From: Ottowia sp. SB7-C50
GTDB lineage: Bacteria > Pseudomonadota > Gammaproteobacteria > Burkholderiales > Burkholderiaceae_C
DNA: 64,000 bases
Direction: 5' to 3'
Assembly: GCF_033110285.1 (NCBI RefSeq)
Contig: NZ_CP136995.1
Location: forward strand, 1,054,001 to 1,118,000
A program made the position numbers and the translations under genes. This document shows, piece after piece, positions 8,714-16,700 of this stretch. Under the pieces are notes generated by a model. That model was not told the DNA's origin. It saw only the letters and a list, made by a program, of their open reading frames with translations, and ran no database searches. Every line of letters begins with the position of its first letter. Position 1 is the first letter of the stretch.

Positions 8714-10447
8714 ATGACCCCATCGCACCGCGCCCGCCCGCCGGTCGGCCCGCTGGCCCTGGCGGCAGCGGCCACGCTGGCGCTGACGGCCTGCGGCGGC
8801 TCCGGCCTGCCGCAGCTGTCGGCCGCCCAGCCCGGCACGCTGCAAAGCTGCACCGACCTGGCCGCCAAGGCGGCCCTGAGCAACACCACCATCGCCTCCA
8901 CAGCGCTGGTGCCGGCCGGCGGCCTGGCGGTGGCTGGCGCCGCCCCCGTGCCCGAGCACTGCCTGGTCAAGGGCGAGATGAACCGCCGCACCAGCCCGGT
9001 GGACGGCAAGAGCTACGCCATCGGCTTCGAGATGCGCCTGCCCACGGCGTGGAACGGCCGCTACTTCTACCAGGCCAACGGCGGCATCGACGGCAGCGTG
9101 GTGACGGCCACCGGATCCACCGGCGGTGGTGCGCCGCTGAGCAACGCGCTGACCATGGGCTTTGCCGTCATCAGCTCCGACGCCGGCCACCAACCGCCGG
9201 CGCCGTTCTTCGGGCTCGACCCGCAGGCGCGGCTGGACTATGGCTATGCGGCGGTGGGCAGCCTGACGCCCATGGCCAAGAACCTCATCAAGGCCGCCTA
9301 CGGGCGCGCGCCCGACCGCAGCTACATCGGTGGCTGCTCCAACGGCGGGCGGCACGCGCTGGTGGCGGCGGCGCGCTATGGCGACCAGTACGATGGCTTC
9401 CTGGCCGGCGCGCCGGGCATGCATTTGCCCAAGGCGGCGGCGGCGCAGATGTTCAAGGTGCAGCAATACGCCACCGTGGCCAGCGCCACGCTGACCACGG
9501 GTGCCAACACCGGCCTGCCGGACATCACCACCGCCGTCACGCCGGCCGAATGGTCGCTGCTGGGCAGCCGCATCACCGCCAAGTGCGACGCGCTGGACGG
9601 CGCCACCGACGGCATGGTGCAGGACGTGGCTGCCTGCCAGTCGACCTTCAACATCGCCACCGACGTGCCCACCTGCACCGGCGCGCGCGACGGCAGCTGC
9701 CTCAGCAGCGACCAGAAAACGGTGCTGGCGCGCATCTTTGCCGGTGCCGTGTCGCCCAAGGGCCAGTCGATCTACAGCAAGTTCTTCTGGGATCCGGGCG
9801 TGTCGGGCAGCGGCTACGCGGCCTGGCACTTCAACAATTCGCAGAACCTGGACCCGGGCGCGCTGGCCTTCATCTTCAACACGCCGCCCATGGCCCAGGC
9901 CGACTTCGTCGCCACCACGGGCCTGAAGTACGCGCTGGCCTATGACCTGGACGCCGGCTACCAGAAGATCTTTGCCACCACGCCCACGTATGCCGAATCG
10001 TCCTGGTCGTTCATGACGCCGCCGAAAGAGACCGACCTGTCGGTGCTGCGCGACCGCGGCGCCAAGGTGCTGGTCTACCACGGCGCGGCCGACCCGATCT
10101 TCTCGGCCGCCGACACCGCCACCTGGTACGACGCGCTGAAGCAGGCCAACGGCGGTGACGCCAGCGACTTCTCGCGCCTGTTCATGGTGCCGGGCATGAA
10201 CCACTGCTCGGGCGGCCCGGCGGCCGACCAGTTCGACGCCCTGACGGCGCTGGTCAACTGGGTCGAGAAGGGCGACGCGCCCGACCGCATCACCGCCACC
10301 GCGCGCGGCCCCGGCGCCAACGTGGTCAACGCCGAAGTGCCGGCGGCCTGGGGCCAGCGCTCGCGGCCGCTGTGCGCCTACCCGCAGGTGGCGCGCTACA
10401 ACGGCTCGGGCGACCCGCAGAGCGCGGCCAGCTACAGCTGCAAGTAG
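8714..10447 (+). CDS. Tannase/feruloyl esterase family lipoprotein
   Basis: A 577-residue secreted esterase. The ATG at 8714 follows GAGGAGA and gives a lipoprotein signal ending LTAC (Cys27), so the enzyme is probably anchored in the outer membrane facing the periplasm or the exterior. The family's CS-D-HC motif is complete: Cys208-Ser209 in GGCSNGG, Asp460 in HGAADPIFS and His497-Cys498 in GMNHCSGG. In this family a disulfide between the two cysteines brings Ser and His together. Family members cleave phenolic esters (tannins, feruloyl esters); MHETase, which acts on a PET monomer ester, also belongs here. The substrate cannot be chosen from sequence. A MarR regulator and an FrnE-like protein follow. 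Confidence 0.88.
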   Translation: MTPSHRARPPVGPLALAAAATLALTACGGSGLPQLSAAQPGTLQSCTDLAAKAALSNTTIASTALVPAGGLAVAGAAPVPEHCLVKGEMNRRTSPVDGKSYAIGFEMRLPTAWNGRYFYQANGGIDGSVVTATGSTGGGAPLSNALTMGFAVISSDAGHQPPAPFFGLDPQARLDYGYAAVGSLTPMAKNLIKAAYGRAPDRSYIGGCSNGGRHALVAAARYGDQYDGFLAGAPGMHLPKAAAAQMFKVQQYATVASATLTTGANTGLPDITTAVTPAEWSLLGSRITAKCDALDGATDGMVQDVAACQSTFNIATDVPTCTGARDGSCLSSDQKTVLARIFAGAVSPKGQSIYSKFFWDPGVSGSGYAAWHFNNSQNLDPGALAFIFNTPPMAQADFVATTGLKYALAYDLDAGYQKIFATTPTYAESSWSFMTPPKETDLSVLRDRGAKVLVYHGAADPIFSAADTATWYDALKQANGGDASDFSRLFMVPGMNHCSGGPAADQFDALTALVNWVEKGDAPDRITATARGPGANVVNAEVPAAWGQRSRPLCAYPQVARYNGSGDPQSAASYSCK

Positions 10448-10470
10448 CCCGGCGCGCGGTGAGGCGCTGG

Positions 10471-10485
10471 CACAATCGCGCCGCA
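10471..10485 (+). promoter_or_regulatory. -10-like box immediately before the marR ATG
   Basis: CACAAT at 10471-10476 ends 8 bases before the ATG (CACAATCGCGCCGCATG). No Shine-Dalgarno sequence is visible, so a leaderless transcript is possible. No clear -35 box was found. Confidence 0.4.
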
Positions 10486-10997
10486 TGAGCCTGACCACCG
10501 ACAGCGCCGACACCGCGGCCTCCGCCGCCGCCGACGCGGGCCGTCGCCGCCCGCGCGCGGCGGCGCGGCACGCGGCGGTCGATTCGGGCTTTCTGCGCAC
10601 GCTGGTGGGCTACAACGCCCGCCGCGCGGCGCTCACCATCATGGCCGTGTTCAAGGACCGCATGGCGGCGCACGACCTGCAGCCGGTCGAGTTCTCGGTG
10701 CTCAGCCTGATCGGCCACAACCCCGGCATCACCTCGCGCGCCGTGTGCGCCGAACTGGCCCTGCAGCCGCCCAACCTGGTGCGGCTGCTGGCGCGGCTGG
10801 ACGAGCGTGCCCTGGTGCAGCGCGACGCACACCCGCAGGACGGGCGCGCGGTCGGCCTCACGCTCAGCCCCGCGGGCGAGGCGCTGCGCATCGCCGCCGA
10901 GGCCAGCGCCGAGCAACTCGAAATCGACGCCACGGCCACGCTGTCGCCCGCCGAGCGCGCGCAACTCATCGCGCTGCTGCAACGCATCTATGACTGA
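10485..10997 (+). CDS. MarR family transcriptional regulator
   Basis: A 170-residue regulator with a MarR winged helix: GITSRAVCAELALQPPNLVR is the helix-turn-helix (about residues 84-103), followed by the wing ERALVQRDAHPQDGRAVGLT. MarR dimers usually repress neighbouring genes and are released by small phenolic or aromatic ligands. The neighbours are an aromatic-ester hydrolase upstream and an FrnE-like oxidoreductase downstream, which would fit a phenolic signal, but this is inference. The first 35 residues are Ala/Arg-rich and look disordered. The stop lies 10 bases before the next start. Confidence 0.85.
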   Translation: MSLTTDSADTAASAAADAGRRRPRAAARHAAVDSGFLRTLVGYNARRAALTIMAVFKDRMAAHDLQPVEFSVLSLIGHNPGITSRAVCAELALQPPNLVRLLARLDERALVQRDAHPQDGRAVGLTLSPAGEALRIAAEASAEQLEIDATATLSPAERAQLIALLQRIYD

Positions 10998-11007
10998 AAG
11001 GCCGCCC

Positions 11008-11667
11008 ATGCCCGTGCCGATGAAGATCGACTTCGTTTCCGACATCGCCTGCCCGTGGTGCGCCGTGGGCCTGGCGTCGCTGCAGCAGGCCTTGCGCCAC
11101 AGCGCCGACGCCGTGCAGGCCACGCTGCATTTCCAGCCGTTCGAGCTGAACCCCGACATGCCGCCCGAAGGCGAAGACGTGGACGAGCACCTGGCGCGCA
11201 AGTACGGCGGCACGCCCGAGCAGTTCGCCCGCAACCGCGACGCCATCCGCGAGCGCGGCGCAGCGGTGGGCTTTGCCTTCAAGCCCGAAGGGCGCGGGCG
11301 CATCGTCAACACCTTTGACGCGCACCGCCTGCTGCACTGGGCCGGCCTGCAGGGCGCCGCCGCGCAGCTGGCGCTCAAGCAGGCGCTGCTGCAGGCCTAT
11401 CACGGCCGTGGCGAACGCGTCGACCACGCCGACGTGCTGCTGGGCGCCGTGCGGGCCGCGGGGCTGGATGAAGCCGCCGCGCGCGCCGTGCTGGCGGGCG
11501 ACGACCACGCCGCCGACGTGCGCGCGGCCGAAGCCGAGTGGCAGCGCGCCGGCATCCGCGCCGTGCCGGCGGTGGTCATCAACGACCGCCACCTCATCAG
11601 CGGCGGCCAGCCGCCCGAGGTGTTCGAGCAGGCGCTGCGGCAGATCGCCCAGTCGGCCGGCCACTGA
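11008..11667 (+). CDS. DsbA-family oxidoreductase, FrnE-like
   Basis: A 219-residue cytoplasmic thioredoxin-fold protein with active site CPWC (Cys15, Cys18) in FVSDIACPWCAVG and a cis-proline loop VPAVVIND near the C-terminus. No signal peptide is present, so it is not a periplasmic DsbA; it matches the FrnE/2-hydroxychromene isomerase-like branch of DsbA folds. The start at 11008 has GAAAGG six bases upstream; an in-frame ATG at 10990 overlapping marR is the alternative. Likely role: disulfide exchange or stress protection. The exact substrate is unknown. Confidence 0.85.
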   Translation: MPVPMKIDFVSDIACPWCAVGLASLQQALRHSADAVQATLHFQPFELNPDMPPEGEDVDEHLARKYGGTPEQFARNRDAIRERGAAVGFAFKPEGRGRIVNTFDAHRLLHWAGLQGAAAQLALKQALLQAYHGRGERVDHADVLLGAVRAAGLDEAAARAVLAGDDHAADVRAAEAEWQRAGIRAVPAVVINDRHLISGGQPPEVFEQALRQIAQSAGH

Positions 11668-11706
11668 GCCGGCTCGCTTGAATGGGGCCTGTATCGGGCC
11701 TTTGCG

Positions 11707-11750
11707 TAGGCGCCATCAGCGCTTGACGCTTCTTTTTTGATAGCTAAGGC
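11707..11750. repeat. Family A repeat, intergenic copy
   Basis: Reads AGGCGCCATCAGCGCTTGAC, then GCTTCTTTTTTGATAGC. It lies between the frnE-like gene and the SHP operon. The remainder of this 164-base gap shows nothing else recognisable. Confidence 0.7.
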
Positions 11751-11831
11751 AGGCCAGGCTTAAGACGGTCTTCAGTTGCCCTGCCGATCATGAACACATC
11801 CGGCCCCCCGAAGGGCTGGCAGGAGAAGTTC

Positions 11832-12242
11832 ATGACCCCATTGCTATCCCGCACCCTGGCCGCCATGCTGCTGGCGGCCACCGCGCTGCCGCTGGGTGCC
11901 TTCGCGCAAGCCACCACGCCCGCCGCGCAACTGCAGCGCTGGCAGGTCGCCGCCGGTGCGCCGGGCGATGCGGCGCGCGGGCAGAAGCTGATCGGCCTGA
12001 AGGCCGGCAACGACCTCAGCTGCGCCTCGTGCCACGGCCAGCCGCCCACCGCCGCAGCGCGCCACGCCAGCACCGGCAAACCCATCGACGCGCTGGCGCC
12101 CGCCGCCAACGCCGAGCGCTTTACCGACCAGGCCAAGGTGGACAAATGGTTTCGCCGCAACTGCAAGGACGTGTTTTCGCGCGAATGCAGCGCGGTGGAA
12201 AAGGCCGACCTGATGGCTTATCTGGTCGGCCTGAAGAAATGA
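11832..12242 (+). CDS. shp: SHP-type monoheme cytochrome c (DUF1924 family)
   Basis: A 136-residue periplasmic cytochrome with a signal peptide (1-26, ending GAFAQA) and one heme c site CASCH (residues 64-68). Size, spacing and the KWFRRNCKDVFSREC segment match the DUF1924 family, whose studied member is the sphaeroides heme protein SHP, a cytochrome c that can bind O2 and NO. The ATG at 11832 follows AGGAGAAG; an earlier in-frame ATG at 11790 has no signal peptide. It is the first gene of a module with a diheme cytochrome and a membrane cytochrome b. The symbol is by family resemblance. Confidence 0.85.
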   Translation: MTPLLSRTLAAMLLAATALPLGAFAQATTPAAQLQRWQVAAGAPGDAARGQKLIGLKAGNDLSCASCHGQPPTAAARHASTGKPIDALAPAANAERFTDQAKVDKWFRRNCKDVFSRECSAVEKADLMAYLVGLKK

Positions 12243-12250
12243 GGTTCGCC

Positions 12251-12721
12251 ATGCGATCTGCTTTCAATTTAATAGCTGCCGCCGCTTTGCTGGCGGGCGC
12301 TGCGCACGCCGACGACGGTGGCCGCCGCATGCCGGCGCAGGTGCCGCCCGCCTACACCCAGGAATGCGCCGGTTGCCACGTCGCCTATCCGCCCGGCCTG
12401 CTGCCGGCGGCGTCGTGGACGCGCGTGATGAACGGGCTGGAGCGCCACTATGGCAGCGATGCCTCGCTGGACCCCGCCACGGTGAAGGCGCTGTCGGGCT
12501 GGTTGCTGGCCCACGCCGGCACCTACAAGCGCGTGCGGGCCGAGCCGCCGCCGCCCGACGACCGCATCACGCGCAGCCGCTGGTTCGCGCGCAAGCACGA
12601 AGACATCGCGCCGGCCGTGTACCGCCGCCCCAGCATCAAAAGCGCCGCCAACTGCGCGGCCTGCCACCCGGGCGCGGCCAAGGGTGAGTTCGACGACGAC
12701 CGCGCACGCATCCCGCGCTGA
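12251..12721 (+). CDS. dhc: Diheme cytochrome c (DHC family)
   Basis: A 156-residue periplasmic protein with signal peptide MRSAFNLIAAAALLAGAAHA and two heme c sites, CAGCH (39-43) and CAACH (135-139), the layout of the DHC family that donates electrons to SHP. The start at 12251 has GAGG six bases upstream; an ATG at 12239 overlapping the shp stop (ATGA) is also possible and adds four residues. The signal-peptide core FNLIAAAALLAGA is encoded by a family A repeat copy. Expected role: carries electrons from the cytochrome b encoded next to SHP. Confidence 0.85.
   Translation: MRSAFNLIAAAALLAGAAHADDGGRRMPAQVPPAYTQECAGCHVAYPPGLLPAASWTRVMNGLERHYGSDASLDPATVKALSGWLLAHAGTYKRVRAEPPPPDDRITRSRWFARKHEDIAPAVYRRPSIKSAANCAACHPGAAKGEFDDDRARIPR
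12259..12304. repeat. Family A repeat forming the dhc signal peptide
   Basis: GCTTTCAATTTAATAGCTGC followed by CGCCGCTTTGCTGGCGGGCG. It lies wholly inside the coding region and encodes the hydrophobic core of the signal peptide without a stop codon. Confidence 0.55.
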
Positions 12722-12766
12722 CGTTCACGGCGCCAGCGCAGTACCCCATCTTTCAAAGGAAATGTC

Positions 12767-13495
12767 ATGATAGCTACTGAAACAATAGCTACCAGCGCAG
12801 CATCAGCAAGCGCTGCAAGCCAAAAACCCCCTTCTCGCCGGGTGGTCGACGCCCCCGTGCGAGCCATGCACTGGCTGATGGCATTCAGCTTCATCGGCGC
12901 CTACCTCACCGCCGACGGCGAGCGATGGCGGCTGGTGCACGTGTCGCTGGGCTACACGCTGGCCGGGCTGCTGGTGGCGCGCCTGCTGTGGGGCGTGTTC
13001 GGCCCGCGCCCGGCGCGCCTGTCGTCGCTGTGGCGGCGCGTCAACGGCACGCCTGCGTGGCTCAAGGCGGCATTCACCGGTCGCATCGACTTTCGTCAGG
13101 GCCAGAACCTGCTGCTGGCCGGCTCCATCGTGCTGCTGCTGGCGCTGATCGCGCCGCTGACCTTGAGCGGCCTGGGCGTGTACCAGGAATGGGCCGGTGG
13201 CTGGCTGGAAGAGGTGCACGAATTCTTCGGCAACGCCCTGCTGGCGGTGGTGCTGGCGCACGTCGGCGTGGTGCTGGCGCTGTCGCTGCTGCGGCGGCGC
13301 AACCTGGTGGCGCCCATGGTGACGGGGCGCGCGACTGGCGCCGGGCCGGATCTGGTCAAGCGCGCCTTCACCGGCGTGGCGGCGCTGCTGATCGCCACGG
13401 TGCTGGCGTTCTGGGCCTGGCAGTGGCAAGGCGCGCCGCCGGCCAGCGCCGGCGCGCACGCCGCACAATCGGCGCATGACGACGACGAGGACTGA
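12767..13495 (+). CDS. Cytochrome b561-type membrane protein of the SHP-DHC module
   Basis: A 242-residue inner-membrane cytochrome b of the Ni/Fe-hydrogenase b-type/b561 fold. Four helices are visible (about 34-48, 57-75, 117-137, 151-171), with a fifth near 201-217. Heme-ligand candidates are His35 (RAMHWL), His58 (LVHVSLGY), His151 (EEVHEFFG) and His164 (LAHVGVVL). It would take electrons from quinol and pass them to the diheme cytochrome. The ATG at 12767 follows AAAGGA. The first 18 residues (MIATETIATSAASASAAS) are encoded by a family A repeat. The C-terminus is acidic (HDDDED). The response regulator starts 5 bases after the stop. Confidence 0.85.
   Translation: MIATETIATSAASASAASQKPPSRRVVDAPVRAMHWLMAFSFIGAYLTADGERWRLVHVSLGYTLAGLLVARLLWGVFGPRPARLSSLWRRVNGTPAWLKAAFTGRIDFRQGQNLLLAGSIVLLLALIAPLTLSGLGVYQEWAGGWLEEVHEFFGNALLAVVLAHVGVVLALSLLRRRNLVAPMVTGRATGAGPDLVKRAFTGVAALLIATVLAFWAWQWQGAPPASAGAHAAQSAHDDDED
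12768..12827. repeat. Family A repeat encoding the N-terminus of cytochrome b561
   Basis: TGATAGCTACTGAAACAATA, then GCTACCAGCGC and AAGCGCTGC. The start codon ATG overlaps its first bases, and the first 18-20 residues are read from the repeat. Confidence 0.75.
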
Positions 13496-13500
13496 CCGCC

Positions 13501-14160
13501 ATGCGCGTGCTGCTGGCTGAAGACGACGAGCTGCTCGGTTCGGGCCTGAAGGCGGGCCTGGGCCAGCATGGCTTTGCCGTCGACTGGGTGCGCGATGGCG
13601 TGGCCGCCGAGCGCGAACTGCTGACGGGCCAGCACGAGGCGGCGGTGCTCGACCTGGGCCTGCCGCGCCAGGACGGCCTGGACGCCCTGGCCGCCGTGCG
13701 GGCGCGCGGCGTGCGCACCCCCATCCTGGTGCTGACAGCGCGCGACGCGCTGGATGCCCGCATCCGCGGCCTGGACGGCGGGGCCGACGACTACGTGGTC
13801 AAGCCGGTCGACCTGGCCGAACTGGCCGCGCGGCTGCGCGCGCTGGTGCGGCGTGCGCACGGCGTGCCCACCACGCGCCTGACGCTGGGCGATGTGTCGC
13901 TGGACCCGGCGGCGCGCCAGGTCTGGCAGGGCGATGCGCTGGTCGAGCTGTCGGTGCGCGAGTTCGACCTGCTGCACGTCTTCATGCTGCACGCCGGCCG
14001 CGTGCTGACGCGCGACCAGATCGAGCAGCACCTGTACCAATGGGGCAGCGAAGTCAGCAGCAACGCCGTGGAAGTGCACATCCACAACCTGCGGCGCAAG
14101 CTGGGCGCGGCGCTGATCGAGACCATCCGCGGCGTCGGCTACGTGGCGAGGAAGTCATGA
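13501..14160 (+). CDS. OmpR/PhoB-family response regulator, QseB-like
   Basis: A 219-residue regulator. The receiver has E7-D8-D9, phospho-acceptor D51 in VLDLGLPRQDG and K101 in VVKPVD; the winged-helix domain (about 125-218) ends in the usual HNLRRKLG and RGVGYV motifs. It follows the cytochrome b gene by 5 bases and precedes its kinase, so it probably answers to the state of the SHP-DHC-cytochrome b chain and controls that operon. Similar two-component pairs accompany shp clusters in other proteobacteria. Resemblance to QseB/PmrA is at family level only. Confidence 0.87.
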   Translation: MRVLLAEDDELLGSGLKAGLGQHGFAVDWVRDGVAAERELLTGQHEAAVLDLGLPRQDGLDALAAVRARGVRTPILVLTARDALDARIRGLDGGADDYVVKPVDLAELAARLRALVRRAHGVPTTRLTLGDVSLDPAARQVWQGDALVELSVREFDLLHVFMLHAGRVLTRDQIEQHLYQWGSEVSSNAVEVHIHNLRRKLGAALIETIRGVGYVARKS

Positions 14161-14220
14161 GCGCCGCACTGTGGTCGCCACGGTTGCCTGGCGCTTTGCC
14201 GCCTTCATTTGTCCACTGAA

Positions 14221-15618
14221 ATGCCACGCCCCCGCCGCACGCCCTCGCTCGCCCAGCGCCTGACGCTGGCGGTGCTGGGCTTTGTGCTGCTGACGTGGCT
14301 GGTCGCCGTCGGGCTGTCGTGGTCGGCCACGCGGCACGAACTGAACGAGCTGCTCGACGCCCATCTGGCGCAGACGGCGGCGCTGCTGGCCACGGGCGAA
14401 GTGGACGACCTGGACGACGACGCGGCGGTTAGCGCGCCGACCCAGCTGCACGAATACCAGTCGCGCGTGGCCTTCCAGATCTGGCACAAGGGCCGGCTGC
14501 GCGCGCGTTCGGCCGACGCGCCCGAACAGCCGTTGGCCAGCGCCGGACTGCGCGGGCTGTCCGACCAGCGCATCGACGGCACCGACTGGCGCGTCTACAC
14601 CGCCGTGCGCGAGGAGAAGGGCCAGGTGAAGGACGTGATCCACGTCGCCGAGCACGCAGCGGCGCGCCACCACGTGCTGCTGGCCAGCCTGCGCGGCACC
14701 TTGCTGCCCTTGTTGGTGGCGCTGCCGCTGCTGGCCGTGGGCATCGTGCTGATGGTGCGGCGGGCCACACGCCCCTTGCGCGCGCTGGGCCACAGCGTGG
14801 CCGCGCGCCGCCCGCAGGCGCTGCAGCCGCTGCCTGAAGACGGCGTGCTGCCCGAAGTGCAGCCGCTGGTGCACGCGCTCAACGCCCTGTTTGGCCGCGT
14901 GGACGAGCAACTGGCCAGCGAGCGCCGCTTCACCGCCGACGCCGCGCACGAACTGCGCACGCCCATCGCCGCCATCCGCATGCAGGCGCAGGTGGCCCAG
15001 GGCGCCACGCATGACGACGAGCGCCGCGCCGCGCTGGCGGCCACCATCGCCGGTTGCGACCGCGCGACCCGGCTGGTGGAGCAGTTGCTGCAGCTGGCGC
15101 GGCTGGAAGCCGACGCCGCCGATGCGCAGGCACGCGAGGGCGCGCAGGGCCAGTGCGACCTGGCCGCCGCTGCCGTGCGCCAGGTGCAGGAGCTGTATTC
15201 CCAGGCCAGCGCGCGCGGCCAGCACATCGACCTGGACCGGCCCGACGCGCCCGTCCCCGTGCCGATGAGCGCCACGCTGGCCGCCGTGCTGCTGCGCAAC
15301 CTGATCGACAACGCGCTGCGCTACGGCCCCGACGGCGGCCGCGTGGCCGTGGAGGTGCGCGCGGCCGGCGGCGGTGAGGGCGCGCGGCTGGTGGTCGAAG
15401 ACGCCGGACCGGGCCTCAGCGACGAGGCGCGGGCGCGGCTGGGCGAGCGCTTCTTCCGCGAACTGGGCAGCGGCCAGAGCGGCAGCGGCCTGGGCTGGTC
15501 CATCGTGCGGCGGCTGGCGCGCCTGCACGATTTGGGCGTCGACATCGACCGCAGCGCCCCGCTGGGCGGCCTGCGGGTGACGGTGCGCTGGCCGGCTGCA
15601 CAGCCGGTCGCGGCGTGA
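14221..15618 (+). CDS. Sensor histidine kinase, QseC-like
   Basis: A 465-residue membrane kinase. Helices at about 14-33 and 161-179 enclose a periplasmic sensor domain of about 125 residues; HAMP-like linker; His243 in DAAHELRTPIAA; N box NLIDNALRYGP; DAGPG; GSGLGWSIV. The start is uncertain: the ATG at 14221 has no clear ribosome site, a TTG at 14209 adds four residues, and an ATG at 14157 overlapping the regulator stop is in another frame and ends at 14219. That short 20-codon frame ending just before the start may couple translation. The kinase partners the regulator upstream. Confidence 0.85.
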   Translation: MPRPRRTPSLAQRLTLAVLGFVLLTWLVAVGLSWSATRHELNELLDAHLAQTAALLATGEVDDLDDDAAVSAPTQLHEYQSRVAFQIWHKGRLRARSADAPEQPLASAGLRGLSDQRIDGTDWRVYTAVREEKGQVKDVIHVAEHAAARHHVLLASLRGTLLPLLVALPLLAVGIVLMVRRATRPLRALGHSVAARRPQALQPLPEDGVLPEVQPLVHALNALFGRVDEQLASERRFTADAAHELRTPIAAIRMQAQVAQGATHDDERRAALAATIAGCDRATRLVEQLLQLARLEADAADAQAREGAQGQCDLAAAAVRQVQELYSQASARGQHIDLDRPDAPVPVPMSATLAAVLLRNLIDNALRYGPDGGRVAVEVRAAGGGEGARLVVEDAGPGLSDEARARLGERFFRELGSGQSGSGLGWSIVRRLARLHDLGVDIDRSAPLGGLRVTVRWPAAQPVAA

Positions 15619-15681
15619 CGCGCGCGGAGCCGTGTAGGGGGCGTGCACCCACCGTTGGGGGCGACGCGCCGCCCGTCCTCC

Positions 15682-15757
15682 GCCATTCCCGCGCAGGCGG
15701 CAACACAGCCTGCGTGGGCAATCACCATGGATCCCCGCCGGCGCGGGGATGACGGTG
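15682..15757. repeat. Family D palindrome (CATTCCCGCG type)
   Basis: CATTCCCGCGCAGGCGGCAA and CCCCGCCGGCGCGGGGATGA form inverted arms. It lies in the gap between the convergent kinase and mtfA genes. With the family A copy that follows, it accounts for about half of the 236-base gap. Confidence 0.65.
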
Positions 15758-15825
15758 TTAGTGGGTGTCGGGAACTGGCCGCAGACGCTACCCGGCCCCT
15801 GGCAGCGCCGCTGCGGCGATGATGG

Positions 15826-15870
15826 TTTGCTATTAAAAAAGAAGCTGTCCGCGCTTATCCATTCAGCGCG
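15826..15870. repeat. Family A repeat overlapping the mtfA 3' end
   Basis: TTTGCTATTAAAAAAGAAGC, then TGTCCGCGCTTATCC and CAGCGCGAG. The mtfA stop codon (TAA, complement of 15855-15857) and its last residues LALNG lie inside the repeat. Confidence 0.7.
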
Positions 15871-16694
15871 AGCGGCCCGTTTTGCTTGAAAAACGCACGC
15901 AGTGCCGCGCTCAGTTCCGGAAACTCCTCGGCAAAGCGCTCGGGCTGCACGAAGTGCGCTTCGCACGCGACGGCGAAGAACTCGGCGGGGGCGGTGGCGC
16001 CATACGCGTCGAGCCAGGGCGCGGGTGCGCCGAAGCGCTGCGCCATCACCACCTGTTCGCGAAAGCGCTCGTAAGCGGGCGCCCAGGTGCGGTACCAGTG
16101 GCGCGCCGCCTCCAGCCCGCTGCGCGCACCCATGAAGCCGCGCGGCAGCGGCGGCGCGCCGTCGGCGCCACCACCCTGCATGTCCATCTTGTGCACGAAT
16201 TCGTGAATCACGACGCTGTAGCCTGCCTCGGCGTGGTCGCCCGCGCGCTGCACGGCGGGCCAGCTCAGCATGACGGGGCCGCCGTGCATGGCCTCGCCGG
16301 CCAGCACCTCGTCGTAGGCGTGCATAACGCCAGCGGCGTCCATGAATTCGCGGCGCGCCACGGCGTCGCCGGGGTGCATCACGATGCCGACGAAATCGTC
16401 GTACCAATGCAGGGCGTCTTCGGGCGCATCGGCCGGGCCCAGGTGCAGCAGCGGCAGGCAGGCCTGGGCGGCCACGGCGACGGCCATGGCGTCGGTCACC
16501 TGCAGACCGTGCGCGCCGGTGAATTCCTTGCGGTCCAGGAAGTGCTCGGACAGGCGCTTGAGTCGCGCATATTCACCCGCGCTCAGCGTGCGCAGAAAAG
16601 GGTAGTGCCGCAGGGTGTCTCGCCACAGCGCGTCGGGGATGGGCCGGGGGCCGCCGGTGGTGCGGCGCATCCAGCGCGTCAAGGTCTTGAGCAT
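15855..16694 (-). CDS. mtfA: Zinc-dependent peptidase MtfA
   Basis: A 279-residue protein with zinc-peptidase motif HEFVH (164-168) and a downstream acidic ligand region (AEFFAVACEAHF, about 235-246), as in MtfA. In E. coli MtfA binds the glucose repressor Mlc and relieves repression of ptsG; it also has aminopeptidase activity. In betaproteobacteria the regulatory target is unclear, since the PTS differs. It starts six bases after the lpxH stop, so it is the distal gene of the lpxH unit. The C-terminal residues come from a family A repeat. Confidence 0.88.
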   Translation of the reverse strand: MLKTLTRWMRRTTGGPRPIPDALWRDTLRHYPFLRTLSAGEYARLKRLSEHFLDRKEFTGAHGLQVTDAMAVAVAAQACLPLLHLGPADAPEDALHWYDDFVGIVMHPGDAVARREFMDAAGVMHAYDEVLAGEAMHGGPVMLSWPAVQRAGDHAEAGYSVVIHEFVHKMDMQGGGADGAPPLPRGFMGARSGLEAARHWYRTWAPAYERFREQVVMAQRFGAPAPWLDAYGATAPAEFFAVACEAHFVQPERFAEEFPELSAALRAFFKQNGPLALNG

Positions 16695-16700
16695 GCCCCT

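Noticed and set aside
8630..10600. Minus-strand open frame of 656 codons opposite the tannase gene
   Set aside because: Antisense shadow; the plus-strand gene has a ribosome site, lipobox and catalytic motifs.
13475..13498. Tiny frame MTTTRTD after a CACAAT box at the end of cytochrome b561
   Set aside because: Seven codons overlapping the b561 end; more likely the box is chance or a promoter for the regulator gene.
14155..16407. Minus-strand open frame of 750 codons opposite the second kinase
   Set aside because: Low-complexity Arg/His/Gln translation that crosses known genes and repeats; a shadow.
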